Positions 6,735 through 12,992 of a stretch of 14,570 bases of DNA are shown piece after piece (within the stretch, counting starts at the first letter, position 1; each line of letters starts with the position of its first letter). Origin of the DNA: JAFAVZ01 sp036009105 (GTDB lineage: Bacteria > Acidobacteriota > Thermoanaerobaculia > Gp7-AA8). The translations under genes were made by a program, and so were the position numbers. The notes beneath the pieces are model-generated. The model saw only the letters and a list, made by a program, of their open reading frames with translations, was not told the DNA's origin and made no database searches. The DNA lies in assembly GCA_036009105.1 (NCBI GenBank), contig DASYMJ010000295.1, positions 1 to 14,570 of the forward strand. The letters are read 5' to 3'.

Positions 6735-7249
6735 GGGTTCTTTTGGCGATCGGCGATCGGCGGCCGGCGATCAGGAGCTCCGGTTCGATCGCCGATCGCC
6801 GATCGCTGAATGCTCACCATCTTCAGATCCGTACGCGCCTTCTCCAGCCGGTCGCGTGTTTCCGCGAACTTCTTCGCGATCACCCGGTCCCGCACCTCGG
6901 GATCGTTCTCCGCGTAGAAGCTCTCCTCCACGCTGCGCAGCTCGCGCTCCAGATCGACCACCTTCTGCTGCGCCTCGGCCAGCGCTGCATCGGCGGCCAC
7001 GCGCTGGCGGTAAAGCTCGTCTTCGTCGACCGGCTTGGGCTTCGGCGGCGCCGGCTTCGCCGCGACGGCGGGCCTGGCAGGGGCCAGCTTGCCGGCCGAC
7101 TTCTTCACATCCGCGTTGGTGATGACTTTCGTGGTGCTCTTCTTCCGCTTCGCCTTCGCATCCTTCGCCGCATCGACGAGCGGCTTGGTGTCCTGCGCCG
7201 CGGCGGCCAGCGCCGCGAGGCAGAGGAAGGCGATGAGGAGGCGTTTCAT
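6731..7249 (-). CDS. Exported coiled-coil protein of unknown function with a repeat-encoded C-terminus
   Basis: I do not recognise a named family. The 172-residue product starts with a Sec signal peptide (MKRLLIAFLCLAALAAAAQ; cleavage likely near 18-19), so it should be periplasmic. A Lys/Ala/Pro-rich linker follows (about 20-75), with runs such as PAPPKPKPV. Next is a charged helix with coiled-coil character (about 78-145, including VVDLERELRSVEESFYAEN and RDRLEKARTDL). The last 24 or so residues, with repeated IGDR/PIADR and RRPP elements, are encoded by the inverted GGCGATC heptamer element at 6745-6807. This tail looks acquired rather than native, and the original C-terminus may have been lost. 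The start overlaps the cupin stop and the end overlaps the miaB start, each by ATGA, so it is part of one translational chain. Confidence 0.72.
   Translation of the reverse strand: MKRLLIAFLCLAALAAAAQDTKPLVDAAKDAKAKRKKSTTKVITNADVKKSAGKLAPARPAVAAKPAPPKPKPVDEDELYRQRVAADAALAEAQQKVVDLERELRSVEESFYAENDPEVRDRVIAKKFAETRDRLEKARTDLKMVSIQRSAIGDRTGAPDRRPPIADRQKNP
6745..6807. repeat. Inverted GGCGATC heptamer element inside a coding region
   Basis: Four in-phase units run from 6745 to 6772 (GGCGATC twice, GGCGGCC, GGCGATC). A 14-nt core follows, containing the perfect palindrome GGAGCTCC (6774-6781). Three inverted units then run from 6787 to 6807 (GATCGCC twice, GATCGCT). The layout is the same as at 12307-12377 but with a different heptamer. 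It lies within the last 26 codons or so of the exported coiled-coil gene and 11 nt from the miaB start codon. Confidence 0.88.
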
Positions 7250-7644
7250 GCGGTGCTCGTTCCGGCCCGGCCGTAGCGGTCCTCGAGGCGGATCACGTCG
7301 TCGAGCTCGGTGGTGGAGACTTCCGCGACGTCCGTATCGACGACCGCTTCCATCCGATGGATCAACCGCGGCGGGATGTGGAAGGCCTCCCCTTTCCGCA
7401 GCACGAGCTCGCGCCGGTCGCCGTGCCACTCGATGGTCAGGCGCAGTTCGCCCTCGACAACGTACAGCGTCTCATCCTTCATTTCGTGGTACTGGAGGCT
7501 GAGCGACTCCCCCTTGTTCACGTGCAGGATCTTCCCGACGTAGCGGTCGGTCTTCGCAAAGATCAGCTCGTAGCCCCACGGCTTCGGCACGTGCCGGATG
7601 TCCCGGATCTGGAAGAGGTCGTCGCGGCTCATAGTCTCCTTCAT
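7246..7644 (-). CDS. Cupin protein resembling the C-terminal domain of type II phosphomannose isomerase
   Basis: A 132-residue single cupin. The opening KPWGYELIF (21-29) and the core GESLSLQYHEMKDE...VVEGE followed by KGEAFHIPPRLIHR match the sugar-phosphate cupin found at the end of bifunctional mannose-1-phosphate guanylyltransferase/phosphomannose isomerases. Likely metal ligands are Q51, H53, E58 and H96. Such stand-alone cupins may isomerise or bind a sugar phosphate, but activity is not proven by the sequence. The ATG chosen at 7644 overlaps the ptsI stop by 4 nt. A second ATG at 7632 has AAGGAG just ahead and is almost as likely. Its place directly after EI suggests a link to the PTS, for example handling mannose- or hexose-phosphate. 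Its stop overlaps the next gene by 4 nt. Confidence 0.82.
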   Translation of the reverse strand: MKETMSRDDLFQIRDIRHVPKPWGYELIFAKTDRYVGKILHVNKGESLSLQYHEMKDETLYVVEGELRLTIEWHGDRRELVLRKGEAFHIPPRLIHRMEAVVDTDVAEVSTTELDDVIRLEDRYGRAGTSTA

Positions 7645-9443
7645 AGGCTCCTGTTCACCAGCCCCTCGGGGAATCGCATGGCGATGCTCTCGATGATGAA
7701 CTCCTCGATCTCCTGCGCCGTCTTTTTGTTCAGCACCTGGTCCGCGATGCGCCGGCATTCCTTGTACTTGACCGAGCGGACCACGTTCTTGATCACCGGC
7801 ACAGCGGAGGGATTCATGGAGAAGATGTCCAGGCCGAGGCCGATGAGGACCACCGCGTAGAGCGGGTCGGCCGCCATCTCGCCGCACATCGAGACCGGGA
7901 TCCTGGCCCGCTTGCCGGCGTCGATCACGCCCTTGATCAGGCGCAGCAGCGCGGGATGCAGCGGTTCGTAGAGATAGCCGACGTTCTCATTCGCGCGGTC
8001 GATGGCCAGCGAGTATTGAATGAGGTCGTTCGTGCCGATGGCGAAGAAATCCGCCTCGGTGGCGAGGAGGTCCGCGATCACGGCCGCGGATGGCACCTCG
8101 ATCATGATCCCGACCTGCAGTTCCTTGTTGTACGCGATGCCTTCGACGTCCAGCTCCGCCTTGATCTCGCGGATGAGCGTCTTGACCTGCCGCAGCTCCT
8201 GCACGCCGCTCACCAGGGGGAACATGATCTTGATCTTGCCGTGGGCGGAGGCTCGGAGCAGCGCGCGGAGCTGCGTCTTGAACATGTCGCGATGCTTCAT
8301 GCAGAGGCGCAGCGCGCGCAGGCCGAGGACGGGGTTGTCTTCCTTGCTGCCCATCACCTCCCGGGCCAGCTTCTTGCCGCCCAGGTCGAAGGTGCGGATG
8401 ACGCACCAGTGCGGCGCGACCGCCTCGGCGAGGCGTTTGTAGAGCTCGAAGTGCTCTTCCTCGTTCGGCAGCACCGGGCTCTTGGAGATGTACAGAAACT
8501 CGGAGCGATAGAGGCCGATGCCCTCGGCGCCGAAGCGCACCGCATCATCCAGCTCCTCCACCAGCTCGATGTTCGCCTGCAGCGAGATGCGCCGGTCGTC
8601 TCGCGTGACCGAAGGGAGGTCGCGGTTCTCCAGGAGCCGCTTCTCCTGCTCGTGATGGCGCGAGACGCGGCTCTCGTACTCCTTCACCAGGGCGTCGTTC
8701 GGGTTGACGATGACCGTCCCTTCGTAGCCGTCGACGATCAGCAGCTCGTCGTTGTCCACCATCTTGGTCAGGCGCGGCACGCCGATCACGGCCGGCATGA
8801 AGGCCGACTTGGCGATGATGGAGGTGTGCGAGGTGCGGCCGCCGGTCTCGGTGGCGAAGCCGACCACGGGCCGGCGGTTGAAGTGGACGGTGTCGCTCGG
8901 CGTGAGGTCGTCCGCGATGATGATGATGTCGTGCTTGATCTCGGAGAGGTCGTGGTGGGCGATCCCCTGCAGGTTCGTCAGCACCCGCTCGGCGACGTCC
9001 TTCACGTCCGCCACCCGCTCGCGCAGGTAGTCGTTGTCGAAGCTGGCGAAGCGGGCCTGCAGCTCTTCCTGCACCTCGGAGAGCGCCCACTCGGCGTTGA
9101 CCTGCTCCTCCTCGATCTTCTGCACGACCTTGTCCACGAAGGAGGCGTCGCCGACGATCATGGCGTGCGCGTCGAAGATCGAGGCGTACTCGTCGCCCAT
9201 GGAGCGGCTGACTTTTTGTTTCAGGGCGAGCAGCTCTTCGCGCGTCTTCTCCAGCGACTCGAGGAAGCGCGTCACCTCCGGCGGGACTTCGTCTTCCCGG
9301 ATGGGGACGCGATAGACGGAGGCGATCCGCTTCTCGATGATGACGGCCCGGCCGATGGCGATGCCGGGCGAGACGCCGATCCCCTTGTAGGAGCGAACGT
9401 CACTGCGGTTGGAGTTGGAGCTGCGGGCGGTGGTGGTCGACAC
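7641..9443 (-). CDS. ptsI: Phosphoenolpyruvate-protein phosphotransferase (PTS Enzyme I)
   Basis: Takes phosphate from PEP and passes it to His15 of HPr in the cytoplasm. The 600-residue protein is slightly longer than typical EI (about 570-575), mainly through an 18-residue Ser/Thr/Asn-rich N-terminal extension. In order: the N-terminal EI domain, the swivelling domain with phospho-His in GGRTSHTS (H206), the PEP-binding TIM barrel with EGIGLYRSEFL (about 307-317), GTNDLIQYSLAIDR (470-483), and the catalytic Cys in PVSMCGEMA (C520). There is no GAF domain, so it is not the EI-Ntr (PtsP) type. The start is GTG, 6 nt after the ptsH stop, with no evident Shine-Dalgarno. The ATG at 9453 that overlaps the ptsH stop is in another frame. 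Confidence 0.96.
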   Translation of the reverse strand: MSTTTARSSNSNRSDVRSYKGIGVSPGIAIGRAVIIEKRIASVYRVPIREDEVPPEVTRFLESLEKTREELLALKQKVSRSMGDEYASIFDAHAMIVGDASFVDKVVQKIEEEQVNAEWALSEVQEELQARFASFDNDYLRERVADVKDVAERVLTNLQGIAHHDLSEIKHDIIIIADDLTPSDTVHFNRRPVVGFATETGGRTSHTSIIAKSAFMPAVIGVPRLTKMVDNDELLIVDGYEGTVIVNPNDALVKEYESRVSRHHEQEKRLLENRDLPSVTRDDRRISLQANIELVEELDDAVRFGAEGIGLYRSEFLYISKSPVLPNEEEHFELYKRLAEAVAPHWCVIRTFDLGGKKLAREVMGSKEDNPVLGLRALRLCMKHRDMFKTQLRALLRASAHGKIKIMFPLVSGVQELRQVKTLIREIKAELDVEGIAYNKELQVGIMIEVPSAAVIADLLATEADFFAIGTNDLIQYSLAIDRANENVGYLYEPLHPALLRLIKGVIDAGKRARIPVSMCGEMAADPLYAVVLIGLGLDIFSMNPSAVPVIKNVVRSVKYKECRRIADQVLNKKTAQEIEEFIIESIAMRFPEGLVNRSL

Positions 9444-9449
9444 GCGAGG

Positions 9450-9719
9450 TCATTCTAGTTCATCGAACTTCCGGTCGATCAGCTCCTGGATCGCACCGAT
9501 GGCCTGCTGCTCGTCGGCGCCGTCCGCTTTCACGGTGATGCTCGAGCCGCGGCCCGCGGCGAGGAGGAGGATGCCGAGGATGGACTTGCCGTCGACCTCC
9601 TCGTCCCCTTTGCGGATCTTGATGTCGGACTGGAAGCGGGCGGCGGTGTGCACCAGCTTCGCCGCCGCGCGCGCATGGAGACCGAGCTTGTTCTTGATCT
9701 CGATGTCGCGGGAGATCAA
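9450..9719 (-). CDS. ptsH: Phosphocarrier protein HPr
   Basis: Small phosphocarrier of the PTS, 89 residues as expected. The EI-phosphorylated histidine is H15 in LGLHARAA (12-19). The regulatory serine is S46 in DGKSILGIL (43-51). Ser46 is the residue phosphorylated by HprK, and hprK lies about 1.5 kb upstream in the same gene run, so both control inputs are present. The start codon is TTG, overlapping the EIIA stop codon as TTGA (9716-9719), which makes translation dependent on the upstream gene. No in-frame ATG lies closer to the conserved N-terminus. Confidence 0.96.
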   Translation of the reverse strand: MISRDIEIKNKLGLHARAAAKLVHTAARFQSDIKIRKGDEEVDGKSILGILLLAAGRGSSITVKADGADEQQAIGAIQELIDRKFDELE

Positions 9720-10132
9720 CTGCCGACCCCCGCGGGCGCGAGGCGCTCCGAGCAGACCCGAATCGCCTTCGCCCCTTTTTCACTGATGGTGTGGGCCAGC
9801 GATGCGACGTCCGTCGCCTCCTTCTGCAGGGTGGCGAACTTCACCACCATGGGGAGGTTCACCCCGGTCACGATCTCCACCCGCCGCTCCTCCAGGAAGG
9901 AGAGGCTGATGTTCGTCGGCGTGCCGCCGAACATGTCGGTGAAGATGATGACGCTGCGGTCTTTCCCGAAGCGCTCCAGCCCCAGGCGGATCTTCTCGCG
10001 CGCGTCGTCGACGCTGTCGTTCCATTCGAGCGAGACCGCCTCGATGCCAACGGTGTCCGCCTCGATCTGCTGTGCCGCCTTGAGCAGCTCGAACGCGAGC
10101 CGCCCGTGTGTAACGATCAATCCCCCGATCAA
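9716..10132 (-). CDS. PTS EIIA component, mannose class
   Basis: A 138-residue stand-alone EIIA of the mannose/fructose/sorbose class, which accepts phosphate from HPr. The phosphorylated histidine is H9 in GLIVTHG (4-10), and TDMFGGTPTN (65-74) is the class signature. No EIIB, EIIC or EIID partner occurs in the window, so the protein probably serves as a signalling end point or feeds a permease encoded elsewhere. The start codon is TTG. AAGGGAG at 10139-10145, six nucleotides upstream, supports it, and there is no ATG alternative upstream. The stop overlaps the ptsH start. The stem-loop pair at 10168-10245 lies just upstream and could affect its expression. Confidence 0.92.
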   Translation of the reverse strand: MIGGLIVTHGRLAFELLKAAQQIEADTVGIEAVSLEWNDSVDDAREKIRLGLERFGKDRSVIIFTDMFGGTPTNISLSFLEERRVEIVTGVNLPMVVKFATLQKEATDVASLAHTISEKGAKAIRVCSERLAPAGVGS

Positions 10133-10138
10133 ACAGGA

Positions 10139-10145
10139 CTCCCTT
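10139..10145 (-). promoter_or_regulatory. Ribosome binding site that fixes the TTG start of the EIIA gene
   Basis: AAGGGAG on the minus strand, six nucleotides before the TTG at 10132. No ATG or GTG occurs in frame between this site and the stem-loops upstream, so it decides the start. Confidence 0.7.
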
Positions 10146-10167
10146 CTGCAGCAGGCATCATAACAAT

Positions 10168-10245
10168 GTAGGGCCGGCTCTCAGCCGGCCCAAAGGGTGG
10201 CGGATCCATCATGCCGCGATTGGGCCGGCTGAGAGCCGGCCCTAC
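10168..10245. repeat. Nested G+C-rich inverted repeat between rapZ and EIIA
   Basis: Two 26-bp arms, 10168-10193 and 10220-10245, are perfect inverted copies separated by 26 nt. Each arm is itself a hairpin: GGGCCGGCT, loop CTC (or GAG), AGCCGGCCC. The unit can therefore form either two 9-bp hairpins or one 26-bp stem. It lies alone in the 116-bp gap. The two-copies-in-inversion layout is like a REP/BIME element. There is no T-run after either hairpin on the minus strand, so it is not a classical terminator. No heptamer periodicity is present, so it is a different family from the other repeats here. Confidence 0.9.
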
Positions 10246-10248
10246 GTT

Positions 10249-11115
10249 TCACCGCTTCGCGTCCCGGTGCACGATCTCCACGGCGTACCCCAGCTCCGCC
10301 AGCTCCTCCCCCAGCCGCTGTCCGATCGCCACCGAGCGATGCTTCCCGCCGGTGCAGCCGACGCCGATGGTGAGGTAGCTCTTCATCTCTTTCTTGTACT
10401 CGGGCAAGAGGTACGTCACGAAATCGGAGAGCTTGCGGTAGAAGACGTCGTACTCCGGCTGCTCCTTGAGGTAGGCCACCACTTCCGGGTCCAGGCCGGT
10501 CTTGGGGCGGAGCGAGTCGACAAAGTGCGGGTTGGGCAGGAAGCGGACGTCGAACAGCAGGTCGAGGTTGTACGGCGGGCTGTATTTGAAACCGAAGGTG
10601 ATGATGGTGACGAGCATCTTCACGTCCTGCCCGGGCAGCTGGAAGCGGCGCATCACCTCCGCCTTCAGCTCGTGCACGGAGAACTGCGAGGTGTCGAGCA
10701 CCATGTCCGCCAGCGACTTCACCTCGGTCAGCGCGGCGCGCTCCTCCTGGATCGCCTCCAGCACCGGCTTGTCCTTGGCCAGCGGATGCGGCCGACGCGT
10801 CTCCGAGTAGCGCCGCGCGAGCACTTCATCCGAGGCTTCGAGGAAGATGAGGACCACGTTCGGCACGAGCTGCCGCAGACGCTGGCGGTAGAAATTCGGG
10901 AAGATGGTCGCGAAGTCGTGCGTGCGCACGTCGACCACGATGCCCACCCGGTTCGCGTTCTCGTGCGAGGTCACCTCGGTCAGGAACGGCTCGATCAGCT
11001 CGATGGGGAGGTTGTCGCAGCAGTAAAAACCGAGGTCCTCCAGCGTCGACTGCACGTAGCTCTTGCCCGAGCCGGAAAGGCCGGTGATCACGACGAGGTA
11101 TTGGGGAGAGATCAT
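10249..11115 (-). CDS. rapZ: RNase adapter / nucleotide-binding regulator RapZ (YvcJ family)
   Basis: P-loop protein. In E. coli RapZ binds small RNAs GlmY/GlmZ and guides RNase E to control glmS; in other bacteria the target is unknown. The 288-residue product shows Walker A GLSGSGKS (12-19), GFYCCDNLP (29-37), RRYSETRRPHPL (101-112), FGFKYSPP (174-181) and the C-terminal hallmark GCTGGKHRS (253-261). It is complete relative to the usual length of about 284 residues. The frame is open far upstream, but the family start is ATG at 11115 (MISPQYLVV). An ATG at 11130 is possible. The start abuts a heptamer array that occupies the place of a Shine-Dalgarno; none is visible. It follows hprK, a conserved pairing. 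Confidence 0.93.
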   Translation of the reverse strand: MISPQYLVVITGLSGSGKSYVQSTLEDLGFYCCDNLPIELIEPFLTEVTSHENANRVGIVVDVRTHDFATIFPNFYRQRLRQLVPNVVLIFLEASDEVLARRYSETRRPHPLAKDKPVLEAIQEERAALTEVKSLADMVLDTSQFSVHELKAEVMRRFQLPGQDVKMLVTIITFGFKYSPPYNLDLLFDVRFLPNPHFVDSLRPKTGLDPEVVAYLKEQPEYDVFYRKLSDFVTYLLPEYKKEMKSYLTIGVGCTGGKHRSVAIGQRLGEELAELGYAVEIVHRDAKR

Positions 11116-11209
11116 GGAACGATGAACCATGAAGGATGAACGATGAACACGCAAGTCTGGGCCGTTCGTCTCCCGTTCATCGTTCATCCTTCCCCGTTCA
11201 TCGTTCCGT
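11114..11209. repeat. Inverted GATGAAC heptamer element filling the hprK-rapZ gap
   Basis: The left arm (11114-11148) is five in-phase heptamers: ATGGAAC, GATGAAC, CATGAAG, then GATGAAC twice. The right arm (11175-11209) is its inverted copy, 31 of 35 positions matching; the third unit is the most divergent. A 26-nt core lies between. The element fills almost the whole gap: its outer left base overlaps the rapZ start codon and its right end stops one base before the hprK stop codon. TTCTAC at 11209-11214 follows the right arm. Confidence 0.9.
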
Positions 11210-11210
11210 T

Positions 11211-12290
11211 CTACCTTTGCCGCCGGATCTTGTTCAAGACGTCGGGATTGAGCAGGTGCCTGCTGTGCTGGCTGCGCATTGCGGAGCTGGCCACGGCATC
11301 CGGCGTCACGGTCGGCAGCTGTTCGGAGGCGCTCGCTCCCTGCTGTGCGATCCGCTCGTCGATCTTGCGGGTGAACTCCTTGGCCGAGTCGTAGCCCTGC
11401 AGCTTCATCAGGTGGTTGCGCGCGGCGATCTCCACCAGCAGCGCGAGGTTGCGGCCGGAGGCCACCGGCAGCCGCACGTAAGGCTTGTGCACGCCGAGGA
11501 GCTCGAAGGTCTCGCCGGCGATGCCGAGGCGGTCGTACTCGGTGCCTTCCACCCACTTCTCCAGCCGGACCACGATGTCGATCGGCTTCACGTCGCGGGT
11601 GGAGGCGACGCCGAAGAGGTCCTTGATGTCGATGATGCCGATGCCGCGCAGCTCCATGTGGTGGCGGATCAGGTCATTGGAGTAGCCGAGCAGGACGTCG
11701 TTCGGATGGCGGCGGACGATGACCATGTCGTCCGCGATGAGGCGGTGGCCGCGGTAGACCAGGTCGAGGGCGCACTCGCTCTTGCCGATGCCGCTGTCGC
11801 CGGTGAGCATCACCCCGATGCCGTAGACGTCGAGCAGGCCGGCGTGCATGGTCCGCCGCGGCGCCATGTTCTCCTCTAAAAAGTACGTCACCCGGTTGAT
11901 GGTGGTGGAGGACATCCCGCTGGTGGAGAAGAGCGGCACGGAGCGCTTCTCGCACTCGTGGCGGAACTCCTCGAGCGGGGCGATGCCCTTGGTGACGATG
12001 AAGCAGGAGACGTCGAGGGCGACCACGTCGCGCACGCGCTTCTCGCGCAGGCGGGGCGGCAGCGAGTCGAGGTACTTCGTCTCCGACTCGCCGATGATCT
12101 GCACCCGCCACGGCTTGATGTACTCGTAGTAGCCGGCGAAGGCGAGCCCCGGCTTCTGCACCCGCGGCCGGAGGATGATGCGCTGCAGCCCGTCGTCGCC
12201 GGTGATGAGGCGGAGCTGGAGGTCTTCCAGATCGGCGCCGAGCAGGGTCTGCACCGTGGTCTGGACGAAGTCTTCGGCGGCCTGGGTCAC
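11211..12290 (-). CDS. hprK: HPr kinase/phosphorylase
   Basis: Bifunctional enzyme that phosphorylates and dephosphorylates HPr at Ser46. The 359-residue protein has a regulatory N-terminal domain (about 1-135) and the catalytic domain. Visible marks are the conserved His in MHAGLLDVYGIGV (H149), Walker A GDSGIGKS (164-171), and the HprK signature MELRGIGIIDIKDLFG (212-227). It is longer than the usual 310-330 residues. The extra 40 or so residues form a Ser/Gln-rich C-terminal tail (about 315-359) of unknown role. The start is GTG, with no Shine-Dalgarno in the 16 nt that separate it from the palindrome at 12307-12377. Its substrate HPr is encoded downstream in the same run. Confidence 0.95.
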   Translation of the reverse strand: MTQAAEDFVQTTVQTLLGADLEDLQLRLITGDDGLQRIILRPRVQKPGLAFAGYYEYIKPWRVQIIGESETKYLDSLPPRLREKRVRDVVALDVSCFIVTKGIAPLEEFRHECEKRSVPLFSTSGMSSTTINRVTYFLEENMAPRRTMHAGLLDVYGIGVMLTGDSGIGKSECALDLVYRGHRLIADDMVIVRRHPNDVLLGYSNDLIRHHMELRGIGIIDIKDLFGVASTRDVKPIDIVVRLEKWVEGTEYDRLGIAGETFELLGVHKPYVRLPVASGRNLALLVEIAARNHLMKLQGYDSAKEFTRKIDERIAQQGASASEQLPTVTPDAVASSAMRSQHSRHLLNPDVLNKIRRQR

Positions 12291-12306
12291 GGGTGGATGG
12301 TACCAA

Positions 12307-12377
12307 GTTGTCGGTTGTCAGTTGTCGGTTATCAGTAGAAGCGTTCTACCGACAACTGATAACTGACAACCGACAAC
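12307..12377. repeat. Long heptamer palindrome between hpf and hprK
   Basis: The left arm is four in-phase heptamers at 12307-12334: GTTGTCG, GTTGTCA, GTTGTCG, GTTATCA. The core is GTAGAA, loop GCG, TTCTAC (12335-12349). The right arm is four inverted units at 12350-12377 with the same composition, but two units are swapped relative to exact symmetry. Folded as plus-strand RNA the arms pair along 34 positions with two mismatches and two G/U pairs. It occupies most of the 92-bp gap, 5 nt after the hpf stop. Confidence 0.92.
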
Positions 12378-12382
12378 TGCCT

Positions 12383-12967
12383 CTAGAACTCCGGCGCGAT
12401 CAGCCCCAGGTTGTTGTCCTTCCGCTTGTAGATCACCGATACCCGGTCGGTGTCCGTGTCGCGGAAGACGATGAACTCGTTCTGGGAGGAATCGAGGCGC
12501 ATGGCGGCGTCCTCGATGGTCATGGGGCGGATGGGGAGGTTGTTCGTCTTGATGATGCGCGGGGCGCCGGCGTTGCCTTCGGTGCCCTCCTCGCGCAGCT
12601 GGCCCGGCTCGAGCACCTGCACCGACCACTCCGTCACCGCGTCGGCGGTCTTGCTCTGGCTGCCTTCCTTGCGGTGATGGTCGCGGATCTTCTTGCGGTT
12701 CTTCTGCGCCTGCCGCTTGAGATGGTCGAGCGCGGCGTTGATGGCGTCCTGCATCGACTCGTCCGACTCCTGCACCGACTTGACGTCGTGCTCCTTCCCC
12801 ACGATGAGGATCTCGCAGATGTTGCGGTACTTCTCCACCTGCAGCACGCAGCGGATCTCGATCACGTCCTGGAACAGCTTGTCGGTGATCCTGCCCAGCT
12901 TCTTCTCCACCAGGTCCCGGATTTCCGGGGTCACTTCGTAGTTGCGACCGGTGATCTCGGTTGCCAT
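12383..12967 (-). CDS. hpf: Ribosome hibernation promoting factor, long form
   Basis: Binds the 30S decoding centre and dimerises ribosomes into 100S particles in stationary phase or starvation. The 194-residue length marks the long form: an N-terminal S30AE domain (1-100, from ITGRNYEVTPEIRDLVEKK) and, after a variable linker (about 101-135), the C-terminal dimerisation domain with IRPMTIEDAAMRLD and the ending VSVIYKRKDNNLGLI. The frame extends to a GTG at 12976, but the ATG at 12967 fits the family start and has GAGG eight nucleotides upstream. It lies 25 nt downstream of rpoN, a very conserved pairing. A long palindromic repeat follows 5 nt after the stop. Confidence 0.95.
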   Translation of the reverse strand: MATEITGRNYEVTPEIRDLVEKKLGRITDKLFQDVIEIRCVLQVEKYRNICEILIVGKEHDVKSVQESDESMQDAINAALDHLKRQAQKNRKKIRDHHRKEGSQSKTADAVTEWSVQVLEPGQLREEGTEGNAGAPRIIKTNNLPIRPMTIEDAAMRLDSSQNEFIVFRDTDTDRVSVIYKRKDNNLGLIAPEF

Positions 12968-12992
12968 TGCCAACACCTCGAATGATTGGATT

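Noticed and set aside
7956..9458. A 500-residue open frame on the plus strand opposite ptsI, and similar long plus-strand frames opposite metB, miaB and rpoN
   Set aside because: They are antisense to genes with full family motifs and are rich in Arg/Ala/His/Asp without any recognisable domain, as expected for shadows of G+C-rich genes.
10168..10245. Intrinsic terminator after rapZ
   Set aside because: Stable hairpins, but no T-run follows on the minus strand and the downstream PTS genes look like part of the same gene run.
10241..10256. GTTTCAC sequence as a parS half site for the ParB encoded here
   Set aside because: The other half of the TGTTTCACGTGAAACA palindrome is absent, and the match lies at the end of a repeat arm.
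11116..11556. Upstream extension of RapZ (about 147 residues)
   Set aside because: It overlaps hprK in another frame and reads through the heptamer arrays. Family length and the Walker A position fit the start at 11115.
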